Positions 56,507 through 64,000 of a stretch of 64,000 nt of DNA are shown one piece after another. Location of the stretch: positions 1 through 64,000 of the forward strand of contig CALHPU010000034.1 of assembly GCA_938036435.1 (NCBI GenBank), given 5' to 3'. Below the pieces are notes generated by a model, which ran no database searches, was not told the origin of the DNA, and was given only the letters and a program-made list of their open reading frames with translations. Within the stretch, counting starts at the first letter, position 1. The number at the start of each line of letters is the position of its first letter. This stretch comes from an uncultured Pirellulaceae bacterium (GTDB taxonomy: Bacteria > Planctomycetota > Planctomycetia > Pirellulales > Pirellulaceae). The position numbers and the translations under genes are program-made.

Positions 56507-59049
56507 TAAATCTCCTCCGATGAAGGAGAAGATTTCTCTGCAACGACTGCTGGCGTTTTTTTGGCTTGAGCCGACGTTTTCTCTGGCGCTGTCTTGGAGT
56601 CGGCCGATTTCTTTTTCGCAGGTCGATTGACTTGCAGCAACACGTTGCCGGCGCGTGCAGTGGAAACCCCTCCGCCAATGGGAATCGCCACTTCGACGAA
56701 CAGCCCTTTGTGAGTTCCATAGGGCGTTTTGTCAGTGGTGGTAATCTCAAATGTCAACGACTCGGTCTTGCTGTCGAACTCCAACGGTCCAGTGACGGTG
56801 GTATGTGGTGGCAGACTACGTAACTGCGCTCGCGCGGTGCCCTTAAAATCGACCAGTTGTTCTAACGCAACTTCCGCTGACAGTATTTGAGCGCGGCTAC
56901 CAACGACCCGGTCAGCTTGGGCCTTTACAAAGGGTTCGGCAATCTCCAATTCGCACAACTGTGAGGACGTCCATGCGAGGCCTTCGACATTCGAATTTGC
57001 GATCACATAAAACGGCCACTTGCCCAGTGCCGCACCGTTGTTCGCATTAACCGGATACTCGAACTCCGATTTATCAGGCCCGACTTGCAGTTGATGATTC
57101 GTACCGAGTCCCGGCGGACGATAGGGAAACTGCAAGCGGATGACTTCTTTGAATCCTTCATCACGTCGGATAAGAACTTTGACTTTAGCGGATCCGTTTC
57201 GAACCAGCGGCGCCTTCAATGGCACACAGTCGATCGAAAAAGGAAGCCGTTTGGTGACACCGACGGCCAGCCTATCAACATTGCAGTAGTGATAGGGAGT
57301 ATTATTGGGAATCCCAAGAGACCAAACCGCCGGCATCTCAAAGCGGCTGTCCAAGTCCATCGCTTCCGATTTCTCTTTGTTGTCTGACTGCGGATTCGGA
57401 TTGTAAATCGAGGCAGAGAAATCGACCAATGCACCGGCTAGCGGTGCGTCGTCATCTGCATCAAAGACGATCGGCAACTCTGCCACACTTCTGGGCATGG
57501 GGACCGCCGTCATGCAGACGCCATCGGGCAATGGGCCGTGATCTAAAGCAATTCCAGTGGAAACAAAGTCTTTCTTTACCGACATGATTGCCGCAAAACG
57601 ACCGCCTCGAGGAACAGCAATCGATTGTCGCTTCTGCGAGAATCGATCGTTGCGCTTGATGGCCAAAGCGACGCTGGGTTTTGCTAGGCTCATCTCTATC
57701 CGGTACGGGAAAGCTTGCTCAAACCGGTTTTGATAGTCCCTGATTCGAACATAGTAGTCGCCGTCGGCAGGGACCTTAAACCGCACCGTTGAATCAGGCC
57801 GAGACGGATTGTCGTCGTTACCCATGAGATGTTTTTTCTTCTCGTTGAAGATATTGAGCATTGGATCTAACCCCGATCCAATTTGTTTGGCAAACGCGTG
57901 AATGTCCCACGTCTGCCCCTTCCTCGCAGAAATCTTGAAGTATTGGACTTTGGTATTGAGCCTGCCGTTGATTGCCGATGGCACTTCGACCGTGACAGCC
58001 GTGTTGAAGTCAATATTTTTTGCATCGACCGGCAAATCAAAATCGTCTAAATCAGCAACGCGAAACTTCACCGGCGACGGCGAGACACCATCGGCATCTG
58101 CGACAATTATCCCATCTCGAAAGGCATCACGTTGAGGAACGTCAACGTCAAACATGGCGGTTGCATCCGCGGAAACCTGATTTAGGGAAACACCGTCTCC
58201 CGGTTTTCCGCCAGCGGGAAACACTGATTCGGGTCTCGGAAAATCACCCACATGCAGTCGGTAGTGCGACTGGGGCGTGCCTTGAAAAGCTGATTCGGAG
58301 ACGACGACGGTGTAGGTACCATCCTCGGGAATCATTACAGAAAAGAACCCATCTTGATTGGTCAGCACTGTGTCATCCGAGAAAGCAATCGATGCCGCGC
58401 TGGGAGCATCTGCGTAATGCGGCCCCAGCAGTTCGATAACAGGATCCACAAACGCGCCCAAACGCATCGCTTCAATTTCGACCGACAAACGTTGGCCCTT
58501 GCGTAATTCCAACCGAAAGCGATCGACATCCTCGGCGGGAAGCGTGCCATTGACCGTTTGATTCAAACTGACAGATTGTGCCTCTGAAAAACTATTATTA
58601 GGTTCAGCTTCTGTGACGTTAGGAAACGGACCAACGAACACGCTGCGAAAATCTGAGATGCCGCGGTCATTGCGAACCTGTGCGACGTGTTCACCCAACC
58701 GGCAGTCCTCCGCGACTAACACGACCACCTCAATTTTTTTCTGGTCGATGACCTTGAAAGATTTTGCTGTGATACCTTTATCGTAGAACAGAACCTCAAG
58801 TGCATTATCAAGCCTCAACCCAGAGAACGTGAGTGTACTTTCGCGTCCGCGTTGGACGCCTCGAGGCAGAATCAAATGAAGCTCGGGCGACGCACCAGGC
58901 GCAACAGGTGCAGCGGCGAACGTGACCACAGTTGCGCACAGCGACCAAAGCGTGATCACCAACAGCCCCATCGCAATCCCAAACCGATAGCGGCGGGCAA
59001 CAGGATCGCAACGGCAGACATCAGATTGAATCACCAACGGAAGTTTCAT
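56506..59049 (-). CDS. Secreted protein with pre-peptidase C-terminal (PPC) domains
   Basis: 847 residues from ATG 59049 (TTG 59073 is possible). A membrane/signal segment (FGIAMGLLVITLWSLCATVVTFAAA) is followed by an Ig/IPT-like unit (LILPRGVQRGRESTLTFSGLRL) and two PPC-type domains. The first is near 160-275 (EPNNSFSEAQSVSLNQTVNGTLPAEDVDRFRLEL) and the second near 370-465 (YFKISARKGQTWDIHAFA, DYYVRIRDYQNRFEQ). A Lys/Ala-rich tail follows. PPC domains bind collagen-like or polysaccharide ligands in other bacteria. It is the second gene of the four-gene cassette. Confidence 0.85.
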   Translation of the reverse strand: MKLPLVIQSDVCRCDPVARRYRFGIAMGLLVITLWSLCATVVTFAAAPVAPGASPELHLILPRGVQRGRESTLTFSGLRLDNALEVLFYDKGITAKSFKVIDQKKIEVVVLVAEDCRLGEHVAQVRNDRGISDFRSVFVGPFPNVTEAEPNNSFSEAQSVSLNQTVNGTLPAEDVDRFRLELRKGQRLSVEIEAMRLGAFVDPVIELLGPHYADAPSAASIAFSDDTVLTNQDGFFSVMIPEDGTYTVVVSESAFQGTPQSHYRLHVGDFPRPESVFPAGGKPGDGVSLNQVSADATAMFDVDVPQRDAFRDGIIVADADGVSPSPVKFRVADLDDFDLPVDAKNIDFNTAVTVEVPSAINGRLNTKVQYFKISARKGQTWDIHAFAKQIGSGLDPMLNIFNEKKKHLMGNDDNPSRPDSTVRFKVPADGDYYVRIRDYQNRFEQAFPYRIEMSLAKPSVALAIKRNDRFSQKRQSIAVPRGGRFAAIMSVKKDFVSTGIALDHGPLPDGVCMTAVPMPRSVAELPIVFDADDDAPLAGALVDFSASIYNPNPQSDNKEKSEAMDLDSRFEMPAVWSLGIPNNTPYHYCNVDRLAVGVTKRLPFSIDCVPLKAPLVRNGSAKVKVLIRRDEGFKEVIRLQFPYRPPGLGTNHQLQVGPDKSEFEYPVNANNGAALGKWPFYVIANSNVEGLAWTSSQLCELEIAEPFVKAQADRVVGSRAQILSAEVALEQLVDFKGTARAQLRSLPPHTTVTGPLEFDSKTESLTFEITTTDKTPYGTHKGLFVEVAIPIGGGVSTARAGNVLLQVNRPAKKKSADSKTAPEKTSAQAKKTPAVVAEKSSPSSEEI

Positions 59050-59112
59050 GGGATCGTGAGAATTGCAAAACAACGGGAGTCGCCACAGCGTTGTGCGACA
59101 CTTGACATCGGT

Positions 59113-60426
59113 TTAGACCAACAACTCCTTGCAGACTCTTCCACCGTCGACGATCTCGACAGGTCTGGCTCCGGGAGCCATGAGTTCTTTATCAGCGTTG
59201 ATTCCAAGACAAGAATAGATCGTCGTTGCCCAGTCCTGCACCGTCAGCGGGTTGTCAGCCGGTTCGCTGGCCGTTGCATCGGAACTTCCATAAACCTGAC
59301 CTGCTTTGATGCCGCCGCCGGCCAACAGACTGCTGAAAACCTTGGGCCAGTGATCGCGGCCCGCGTTAGCATTGACTTTAGGTGATCGCCCGAATTCGGA
59401 AGTCACGCACACCAACGTTTCATCAAGCAAGCCACGTTCTTTTAGGTCTTCGATCAATGTCGCATAAGCCTGATCGAACGAGGGCACCATTTTGTTCATG
59501 CCATCTTGAATTTTATCGTGGTGGTCCCAACCACCGTAGGTTAGCGTTACGAACCGCACACCTGACTCCACCAGTCGCCTAGCGAGTAACATTCGTGCGC
59601 CGGCTTGGTTACGCCCATATTTATCGCGCAGTTTCGGATCTTCTTTTTCCAGATCAAATGCCTCTCGCGCTTTTTGAGAACTGATCAGGCTATAAGCGCG
59701 ATTGTAAAACGTGTCGACCGCATCTAGCGAATCCGATTGCTCGCGCTGGCGAAAGTGATCGTTGACCACTTCCAACATCTTGCGGCGTTTGGCAAAACGC
59801 TCGGAGGTTACCCCCTCAAACAATTGCAGGTCGCGCACGCGAAAATTCTTGTCTGCTGGATCGGCACCCACACTAAATCCAGAGAACGAAGAGCTAAGGT
59901 ATCCCGCCCCAGCAAACTCATTAGGCTCATTGGGAATCAACACATAAGGCGGAAGGTTGTTGCGAGGCCCAAACTCATGCGACACGACACTGCCCATGCT
60001 GGGAAACTGTAACGCTGGCGATGGGCGATAACCAGTCATCATATTATGAACGCCACGTTCGTGCGCCGCTTCGCCGTGAGTCATGGAACGAACAATGGTC
60101 AGCTGGTCGGCGACCTTGGCCGTTTTTTTAAACAGCTCTCCAAAACGCACTCCACCAAGATTCGTCTCGATCGACTTAAAGGGGCCACGATACTCAAGCG
60201 GCGCCCACGGCTTTGGGTCAAAGGACTCTTGATGAGCCATCCCGCCAGGCAAAAAGATAAAGATCACAGACTTGGCCGAGCCTTCTTTGCTTTCGTAGAA
60301 CTTCTGTTCAGCGCAAGCAGATTGCATACGGAAAAAATTCGAAAGCGTCAGCCCGCCAATAGCGCCTACCGTTAACAGATTCCGACGGCTGAGAAGGTGG
60401 TCGGAACATTTTGCAGAATTCGACAT
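59113..60426 (-). CDS. DUF1501 protein (Tat-exported)
   Basis: 437 residues from ATG 60426, with GGGAG 8 bases upstream; an earlier in-frame start at 60456 lacks such a site. Tat-like leader (LLSRRNLLTVGAIGGLTLSNFF). DUF1501 body: SVIFIFLPGGMAHQESFDPKPWAP, RSMTHGEAAHERGVHNMMTGYRP, VTLTYGGWDHHDKIQDGM and CVTSEFGRSPKVNANAGRDHWPKVFS. It is the first gene of the cassette that continues with the PPC, DUF1549/1553 and cytochrome/WD40 genes. Confidence 0.92.
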   Translation of the reverse strand: MSNSAKCSDHLLSRRNLLTVGAIGGLTLSNFFRMQSACAEQKFYESKEGSAKSVIFIFLPGGMAHQESFDPKPWAPLEYRGPFKSIETNLGGVRFGELFKKTAKVADQLTIVRSMTHGEAAHERGVHNMMTGYRPSPALQFPSMGSVVSHEFGPRNNLPPYVLIPNEPNEFAGAGYLSSSFSGFSVGADPADKNFRVRDLQLFEGVTSERFAKRRKMLEVVNDHFRQREQSDSLDAVDTFYNRAYSLISSQKAREAFDLEKEDPKLRDKYGRNQAGARMLLARRLVESGVRFVTLTYGGWDHHDKIQDGMNKMVPSFDQAYATLIEDLKERGLLDETLVCVTSEFGRSPKVNANAGRDHWPKVFSSLLAGGGIKAGQVYGSSDATASEPADNPLTVQDWATTIYSCLGINADKELMAPGARPVEIVDGGRVCKELLV

Positions 60427-61319
60427 TAACAAACTCCCTTGTGGTGGTTGCTGCAATTGCGGGCGCTGGGCAATTCAAATTTCAGCGGCTTAGACCTAAT
60501 GCCACCGACTTCGGAATTACACCACGGCCTTTTAACTGTTCTTCGGATCGCTTAAGCCCGGATGGCGATACAACTTTTTACGCAGTACAAAACTCTAGTG
60601 CCTAGTTACAATCCCTCTGCCTTTACAGCTTCTACAGCTTTTGCATGAATCGAAGCAAGTAGATTACAAGTAGATTACGCTACACCGCGACAACGGAAGT
60701 ACAGCCGTGCCAACGCTTGCCGCAATCTCGTATTGACCATGGCCCTAGCGGCTTTCCCATTTCTTGGAACCTACTCCGACGCTGAATGTTCCGCCCAACG
60801 CCCAATGTTCCGCTGATTGGTATATTCTACGCCACAGTGATCAGTGCAGCATAGACAATTGCACTTAGGGATCTCCGACACCTGAACTTTATTGCCTAGT
60901 TTTAGGCCTTTTTCGGTAAAACGAGTGTTTGCTAACAAATAAGGTCGTCTCGCAGCTTGATTAAACCAAAGGGTTATTGGAGTCTAACCATGGTTTATTT
61001 CAGGTTGTTATCGGAAAAAGAGTGGGCCCGGTGCATGAAGTGGTGTGTGCGGACCAGCGATACCTTAGGTTCCAAGGGAGCCTATTAACTTATTGGGGAA
61101 AATTCATATTGGGCATGTTCGCTCTGACAGGGAAAAAGTTTGTCGATGGATGCGACAAGCTATAATCATGCAGATCGGAAACTTTTTCTGATTGAACAAA
61201 CCCGCCTCCAATCTCTCCTTCAATTTACGTCAGACAGTATCGGCGTTCGTCTCGGAGTTCAGAAGTAGTCAGTGAGATCCCGCAAAACGTTGTCCACCCT
61301 GTACCTTTAAAGGCAATCA
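60427..61319. other. Non-coding region upstream of both flanking genes
   Basis: About 890 bases with no supported gene. It contains two small tandem duplications (TACAGCTTC near 60624 and AAGTAGATTAC at 60657-60678) and the leader of the DUF1501 cassette. Otherwise nothing can be named. Confidence 0.4.
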
Positions 61320-61565
61320 ATGCTCAAGACGTGCCGAACTCCTCTTGTATTTTTGCTCGCAAAAGCCTGCCTTGTGCTTTGCCTATCGTTTGCTCTCTGC
61401 GAAAACACTTTGGGGCAGTTGGTCCACCCGGCTATTTCACATACGAGATCAGACCTTGAGCGCATGAAGCTCATGATCGAAGCCGGCGTTGAACCTTTTG
61501 AAGTTGTACAAATACAAGCCCGATGCGCAAAAGGATTTTGCATCAATTTCCTGCGCCGTTGGTAG
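61320..61565 (+). pseudogene. Truncated N-terminus of a secreted lyase-like protein
   Basis: ATG 61320 opens a good signal peptide (LVFLLAKACLVLCLSFALC). It is followed by LVHPAISHTRSDLERMKLMIEAGVEP, the kind of N-terminus seen in secreted alginate-lyase-family proteins (recalled, not searched). The family similarity stops near 61490, exactly where an inverted-repeat element begins. The frame then runs 20 odd codons (FEVVQIQARCAKGFCINFLRRW) to a stop inside that element. The rest of the lyase is absent, so this is a truncated gene of 81 codons. Confidence 0.6.
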
Positions 61566-61703
61566 CACCGCCTTTAGGCGGAATTGTAGCCCTCCGGCTA
61601 AAGCTGGTACTACGAACGCCATACAGGCCTCAATGCAAAATCCTAGCAAGCGAGCGGATATTTCCAAGAATTTCTGGATTCCTCGCTGGCGTGTCGGGCT
61701 TGT
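61514..61703. mobile_element. Non-coding inverted-repeat element (MITE/REP-like)
   Basis: ACAAGCCCGA (61514-61523) is the exact inverse of TCGGGCTTGT (61694-61703). Nested inside, AGGATTTTGCAT (61532-61543) is the exact inverse of ATGCAAAATCCT (61633-61644). The core holds a further palindrome, CCGCCTTTAGGCGG, and CTCCGGCTAAAGCTGG. About 190 bp, no transposase frame. It interrupts the lyase-like gene. Confidence 0.65.
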
Positions 61704-61787
61704 ACTAAAGCTGCTTCAAAAGCTGATCGTTAGCCGATAGCCGCAATCCGGGATTCCGCGCAGCTCTCGAAAGTTTGCAGGTGTGCT

Positions 61788-61830
61788 GCCTAGTAACCAC
61801 GGCAATTTTGCGGCCTAGTAACCACGGCAA
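61788..61830. repeat. 18-bp direct duplication of the 3' end of the next gene
   Basis: GCCTAGTAACCACGGCAA occurs at 61788-61805 and 61813-61830, with 7 bases between. On the minus strand the unit holds the last residues (CRGY region) and stop of the small secreted protein gene. Confidence 0.95.
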
Positions 61831-62234
61831 CTACCACCGGAACACCCAGCCTTGGGGACAACGAAAGTTGAACGGGCGGGAGCCGAAAAGGCGGGGCGCC
61901 GAAAAGCGTTCGTGGTCCTTGACACCGGTGCCTTGAAAACACGGCTCTGGAATGTTCGTGGTGTAGCATACGATTGCGGCACCGCGTAACTCACGGGGCT
62001 GGGTGCCGGTCTGTACCGCACGACGGGAGCGCTGCCGACTATATTTCTCTGAAGCGGTGCACGGTTAATAGGCGTCGAAAAGGACGCGGCACGGTCGAAC
62101 GAAGGTGCACTCTGAAAAGTAGGAACAGGAGCAGCTCCTCGTGTTCCACTTTGCGCTTGAGCGTCAGCGCAAACAACACTGACACATGAGATAACGGCAA
62201 AAGCAACAAACGCCGAAGATTGAATTTTGAACAT
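61815..62234 (-). CDS. Small secreted Ser/Arg/Pro/Ala-rich protein
   Basis: 139 residues from ATG 62234; the open frame extends to 62363, but the signal peptide begins at MFKIQSSAFVAFAVISCVSVVCADA. The mature part is low-complexity and basic (repeats such as FQSAPSFDRAASFSTP, RPAPSPVSYAVPQSY) and ends in a cysteine-containing GCSGGSCRGY. No known domain. It could be a cell-wall or matrix component. Its last codons are duplicated downstream of the stop. Confidence 0.65.
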   Translation of the reverse strand: MFKIQSSAFVAFAVISCVSVVCADAQAQSGTRGAAPVPTFQSAPSFDRAASFSTPINRAPLQRNIVGSAPVVRYRPAPSPVSYAVPQSYATPRTFQSRVFKAPVSRTTNAFRRPAFSAPARSTFVVPKAGCSGGSCRGY

Positions 62235-63021
62235 TGTGACCTCGTGGGGGGAACTAAGGTAAATAGGGGACTGCAAGATTTCTCTTGTAAAGCCATTGCT
62301 AGGACGCTCAGCCCACCACATCCTTTCTGTTGCTTTGGATAAATCAATTCCAACGTACGACAACTAACAGGCGAAGCTCCTAGAACCAACTGCGGTGCGA
62401 TTAATAGACGCTGATAGACGCTGCGATCATGGAATTGAACGACAGCTGATTCTTATAGACACTTCGGATTTCGCTAGCGGAATCACTGCACTGGGCGACG
62501 CTACTAGCGGTCTGTCAGAGCTGAGTTGACGTGTGGTGTGATTCGCGAGAATTCCTGATCGCCTAACCAATCATTTCAGCTCAGACGAACCAATAGACAT
62601 TCTCGTGATTGCTCGGGGGCCATATTTACGCGCTCTCCGATATGCGATTTGAGCGTGATACCGGAAACATGCTCACGCGTGCTCAACGGCTGCCTAATCC
62701 TATCGCTTCAGCATGCCCGCAATCGCTCGCCGCATTTCTCGCTAAGGCGTGAAGCATCTCACCCGAAAAATTAGTTTGCAACGCAATGGTCGGGCATTTT
62801 GCGAAGGAACTAGCGTTACAAGCTACACAGCACCCCTCTCCGAGGCGTGTTCTCACATCTCCGAATGGCGAGCCAACTAAACTCCTTAAGATAAAGTTTA
62901 ACGACTGGGATAGGGGGACCGCTTGTAGGCTTTTTTCAGAAAGTTGGGATGCTTCGGGTCGATGAAAGAAGTGGGGCGGCCCGATTCGAGGAGGCCAAGT
63001 CGTGATCATGGATAATTTGTC
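62235..63021. other. Divergent intergenic region with dispersed repeats
   Basis: About 790 bases. It contains ATAGACGCTG twice in tandem (62404-62423), copy B of the 50-bp repeat, and an inverted pair ATGCCCG/CGGGCAT near 62713-62800 that may be another structured repeat. A minus-strand frame at 62683-63009 has no recognisable domain and coincides with this repeat-like sequence, so it is not called. Confidence 0.4.
62506..62555 (+). repeat. Dispersed 50-bp repeat, copy B
   Basis: Begins AGCGGTCT, contains CTGAGTTGAC and ends AGAATTCC. It pairs with copy A at 29179-29228, with no gap and about 80 percent identity. Confidence 0.75.
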
Positions 63022-64000
63022 ATGTTTTCAAAATGTAATTTCAAAAGCTTGTCGACTGTAGCGCTAGCTTCGTGCGCCGTTTTAATTTCATGCGACGGGA
63101 GCATCGCTCAGGAAGGAGGCAGCGTTCGGGAAGGGGGCATCGCCCAGAACACCGCCTCGTTCGTACAGATGCGCGATCTTCCGCCAATGGCTACCCATAC
63201 GCAACAAGAGACGTCAACAGCCACTCGACTGATTACGATTAAAGAAGAAGAATCTGTTCCGCCTGCACCACAACATCAGCTAGGTGAAGCACGGATCATC
63301 ACCAGTAAGAGTCTCGGACCATCAACTCAGCCGCCGCAACAGAACACGTCACTTTCTCCGAAAGAACGGGCTTCTCCACCGACACCCCTACAGCAGCCAA
63401 ACGTCACCAGCGATGTATCGTTGACAAACAACGACTCCAGCACCGGCTACTACACTATCTCGTTTAGTCAATCGGACCAGCGCCCACAACCTGACGATGA
63501 CTTAAGCGCACTCGAAGGTGAGACGGAACCTGATTCCCCTGTTCTGGAACAGTCAGAAACAAACAATGTGACCATCGACGATGGTGACGAAGATTCCGAA
63601 CCAGAAAAGCTAAGCGACCTAGAGCTTACGGAAAACGAATCGGAAAACGAATCGGAAGAAGAATCGGAAGAAGAATCGGAAAACGAATCGGAAAACGAAT
63701 CGGAAGAAGAATCGGACGAACTCGACTTTGACGAAGACGATGCACCTATCGCCCAATCGGAATTCGGCAGATGGCCAAGCAAATCCATTCAAGAAGTCGA
63801 TTTGGATGTATTAGAAAGTGGTGCCGAAGCGCCCGAGGATCGCTCATTTGTGCTCTTTGAATCATCTCAAAGATTCGACGGTAACGTAAAGGCCGCAGAA
63901 AAAGTCTTCGCTTGGGCGGCCCCAAACATAAGCTATCAGCAGTTATACTTTGAAGACGTGGCTTTAGAACGATATGGGCAGACCGAGGGGCTGGTCAAGC
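63022..64000 (+). CDS. Acidic secreted protein with NESE/EESE repeats (partial, runs off the window)
   Basis: ATG 63022 opens a frame that stays open for 326 codons to the window end. An N-terminal signal, probably lipoprotein-like (VALASCAVLISCDG), is followed by a Pro/Gln/Thr-rich low-complexity region to about 150 and an acidic segment to about 240. The acidic segment includes seven four-residue Asn/Glu-Glu-Ser-Glu units. The last part (VFAWAAPNISYQQLYFEDVALERYGQ) looks like a conserved planctomycete domain (LYFEDxxLERYG), so the functional part lies mostly to the right of the window. Surface location is inferred. Confidence 0.75.
   Translation, partial: MFSKCNFKSLSTVALASCAVLISCDGSIAQEGGSVREGGIAQNTASFVQMRDLPPMATHTQQETSTATRLITIKEEESVPPAPQHQLGEARIITSKSLGPSTQPPQQNTSLSPKERASPPTPLQQPNVTSDVSLTNNDSSTGYYTISFSQSDQRPQPDDDLSALEGETEPDSPVLEQSETNNVTIDDGDEDSEPEKLSDLELTENESENESEEESEEESENESENESEEESDELDFDEDDAPIAQSEFGRWPSKSIQEVDLDVLESGAEAPEDRSFVLFESSQRFDGNVKAAEKVFAWAAPNISYQQLYFEDVALERYGQTEGLVK
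63631..63714 (+). repeat. Seven in-frame copies of a 12-bp coding repeat
   Basis: Two variants, GAAAACGAATCG (A) and GAAGAAGAATCG (B), are arranged A-A-B-B-A-A-B. The order suggests a block of four units was itself duplicated. Confidence 0.95.

Noticed and set aside
62683-63009. Minus-strand frame of 108 codons
   Set aside because: It coincides with repeat-like, palindromic intergenic sequence. Similar peptides are often called in planctomycete genomes, but they probably reflect a dispersed DNA repeat.

Overview
The window looks like a chromosome segment from a marine-type planctomycete of the Pirellulales (Rhodopirellula/Mariniblastus-like). The evidence is: two DUF1559 prepilin-like proteins; two DUF1501 + DUF1549/DUF1553 cassettes, one with a planctomycete-type cytochrome c (CASCH) and WD40 protein; secreted enzymes ending in the double EF-hand 'dockerin-like' tail GDxNxDGxVNFxDIxPFI; an ECF sigma factor paired with a membrane Ser/Thr kinase; and many GTG/TTG starts. 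The species assignment is inferred; no rRNA or tRNA was seen.

Layout. 0-3.2 kb: the tail of a membrane protein, then a SAM methyltransferase coupled to an unusual fusion of a beta-hydroxyacid dehydrogenase with a class III aminotransferase. 3.7-15.3 kb: a secreted-protein region with a GH5 cellulase, a decayed secreted protein, a DUF1559 pseudopilin, an alpha/beta hydrolase, a GH16-like lyase/hydrolase and three paralogous secreted proteins (one with an internal stop codon). Five of these carry the same C-terminal calcium-binding tail. A metA-metY pair for methionine biosynthesis sits inside this region. 15.5-28.1 kb: sugar phosphate/glycogen metabolism (pgi, glgP) interleaved with signalling (membrane Ser/Thr kinase + ECF sigma, a stand-alone LuxR regulator, a five-part hybrid histidine kinase). 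A decayed second copy of the glgP 3' end lies about 4 kb from the intact gene.

28.5-41 kb: a PIG-L deacetylase, a BON-domain secreted protein, rpmF, then an apparent operon of a ROK sugar kinase, an exopolyphosphatase and polyphosphate kinase. These are followed by a STAS protein, an ATP-grasp ligase, a second DUF1559 protein, an ECF sigma/anti-sigma pair, and a small structured gene with two tandem terminators. 41-51 kb: a short DUF1549/1553 + DUF1501 cassette, a 1390-residue protein of unknown function and a TIM-barrel sugar isomerase-like protein. 51-60.5 kb: a full planctomycete cassette (DUF1501, PPC-domain protein, DUF1549/1553 with Big-like domain, cytochrome c/WD40). 60.5-64 kb: a decaying repeat-rich region with a truncated lyase-like gene, a small secreted protein and the start of an acidic repeat-containing secreted protein cut by the window edge.

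Two genome-scale patterns stand out. First, at least a dozen perfect or near-perfect tandem duplications of 9-18 bp occur, mostly between genes. Second, several genes are at different stages of decay without any intact transposase in the window. No CRISPR array, prophage or intact insertion sequence was seen.
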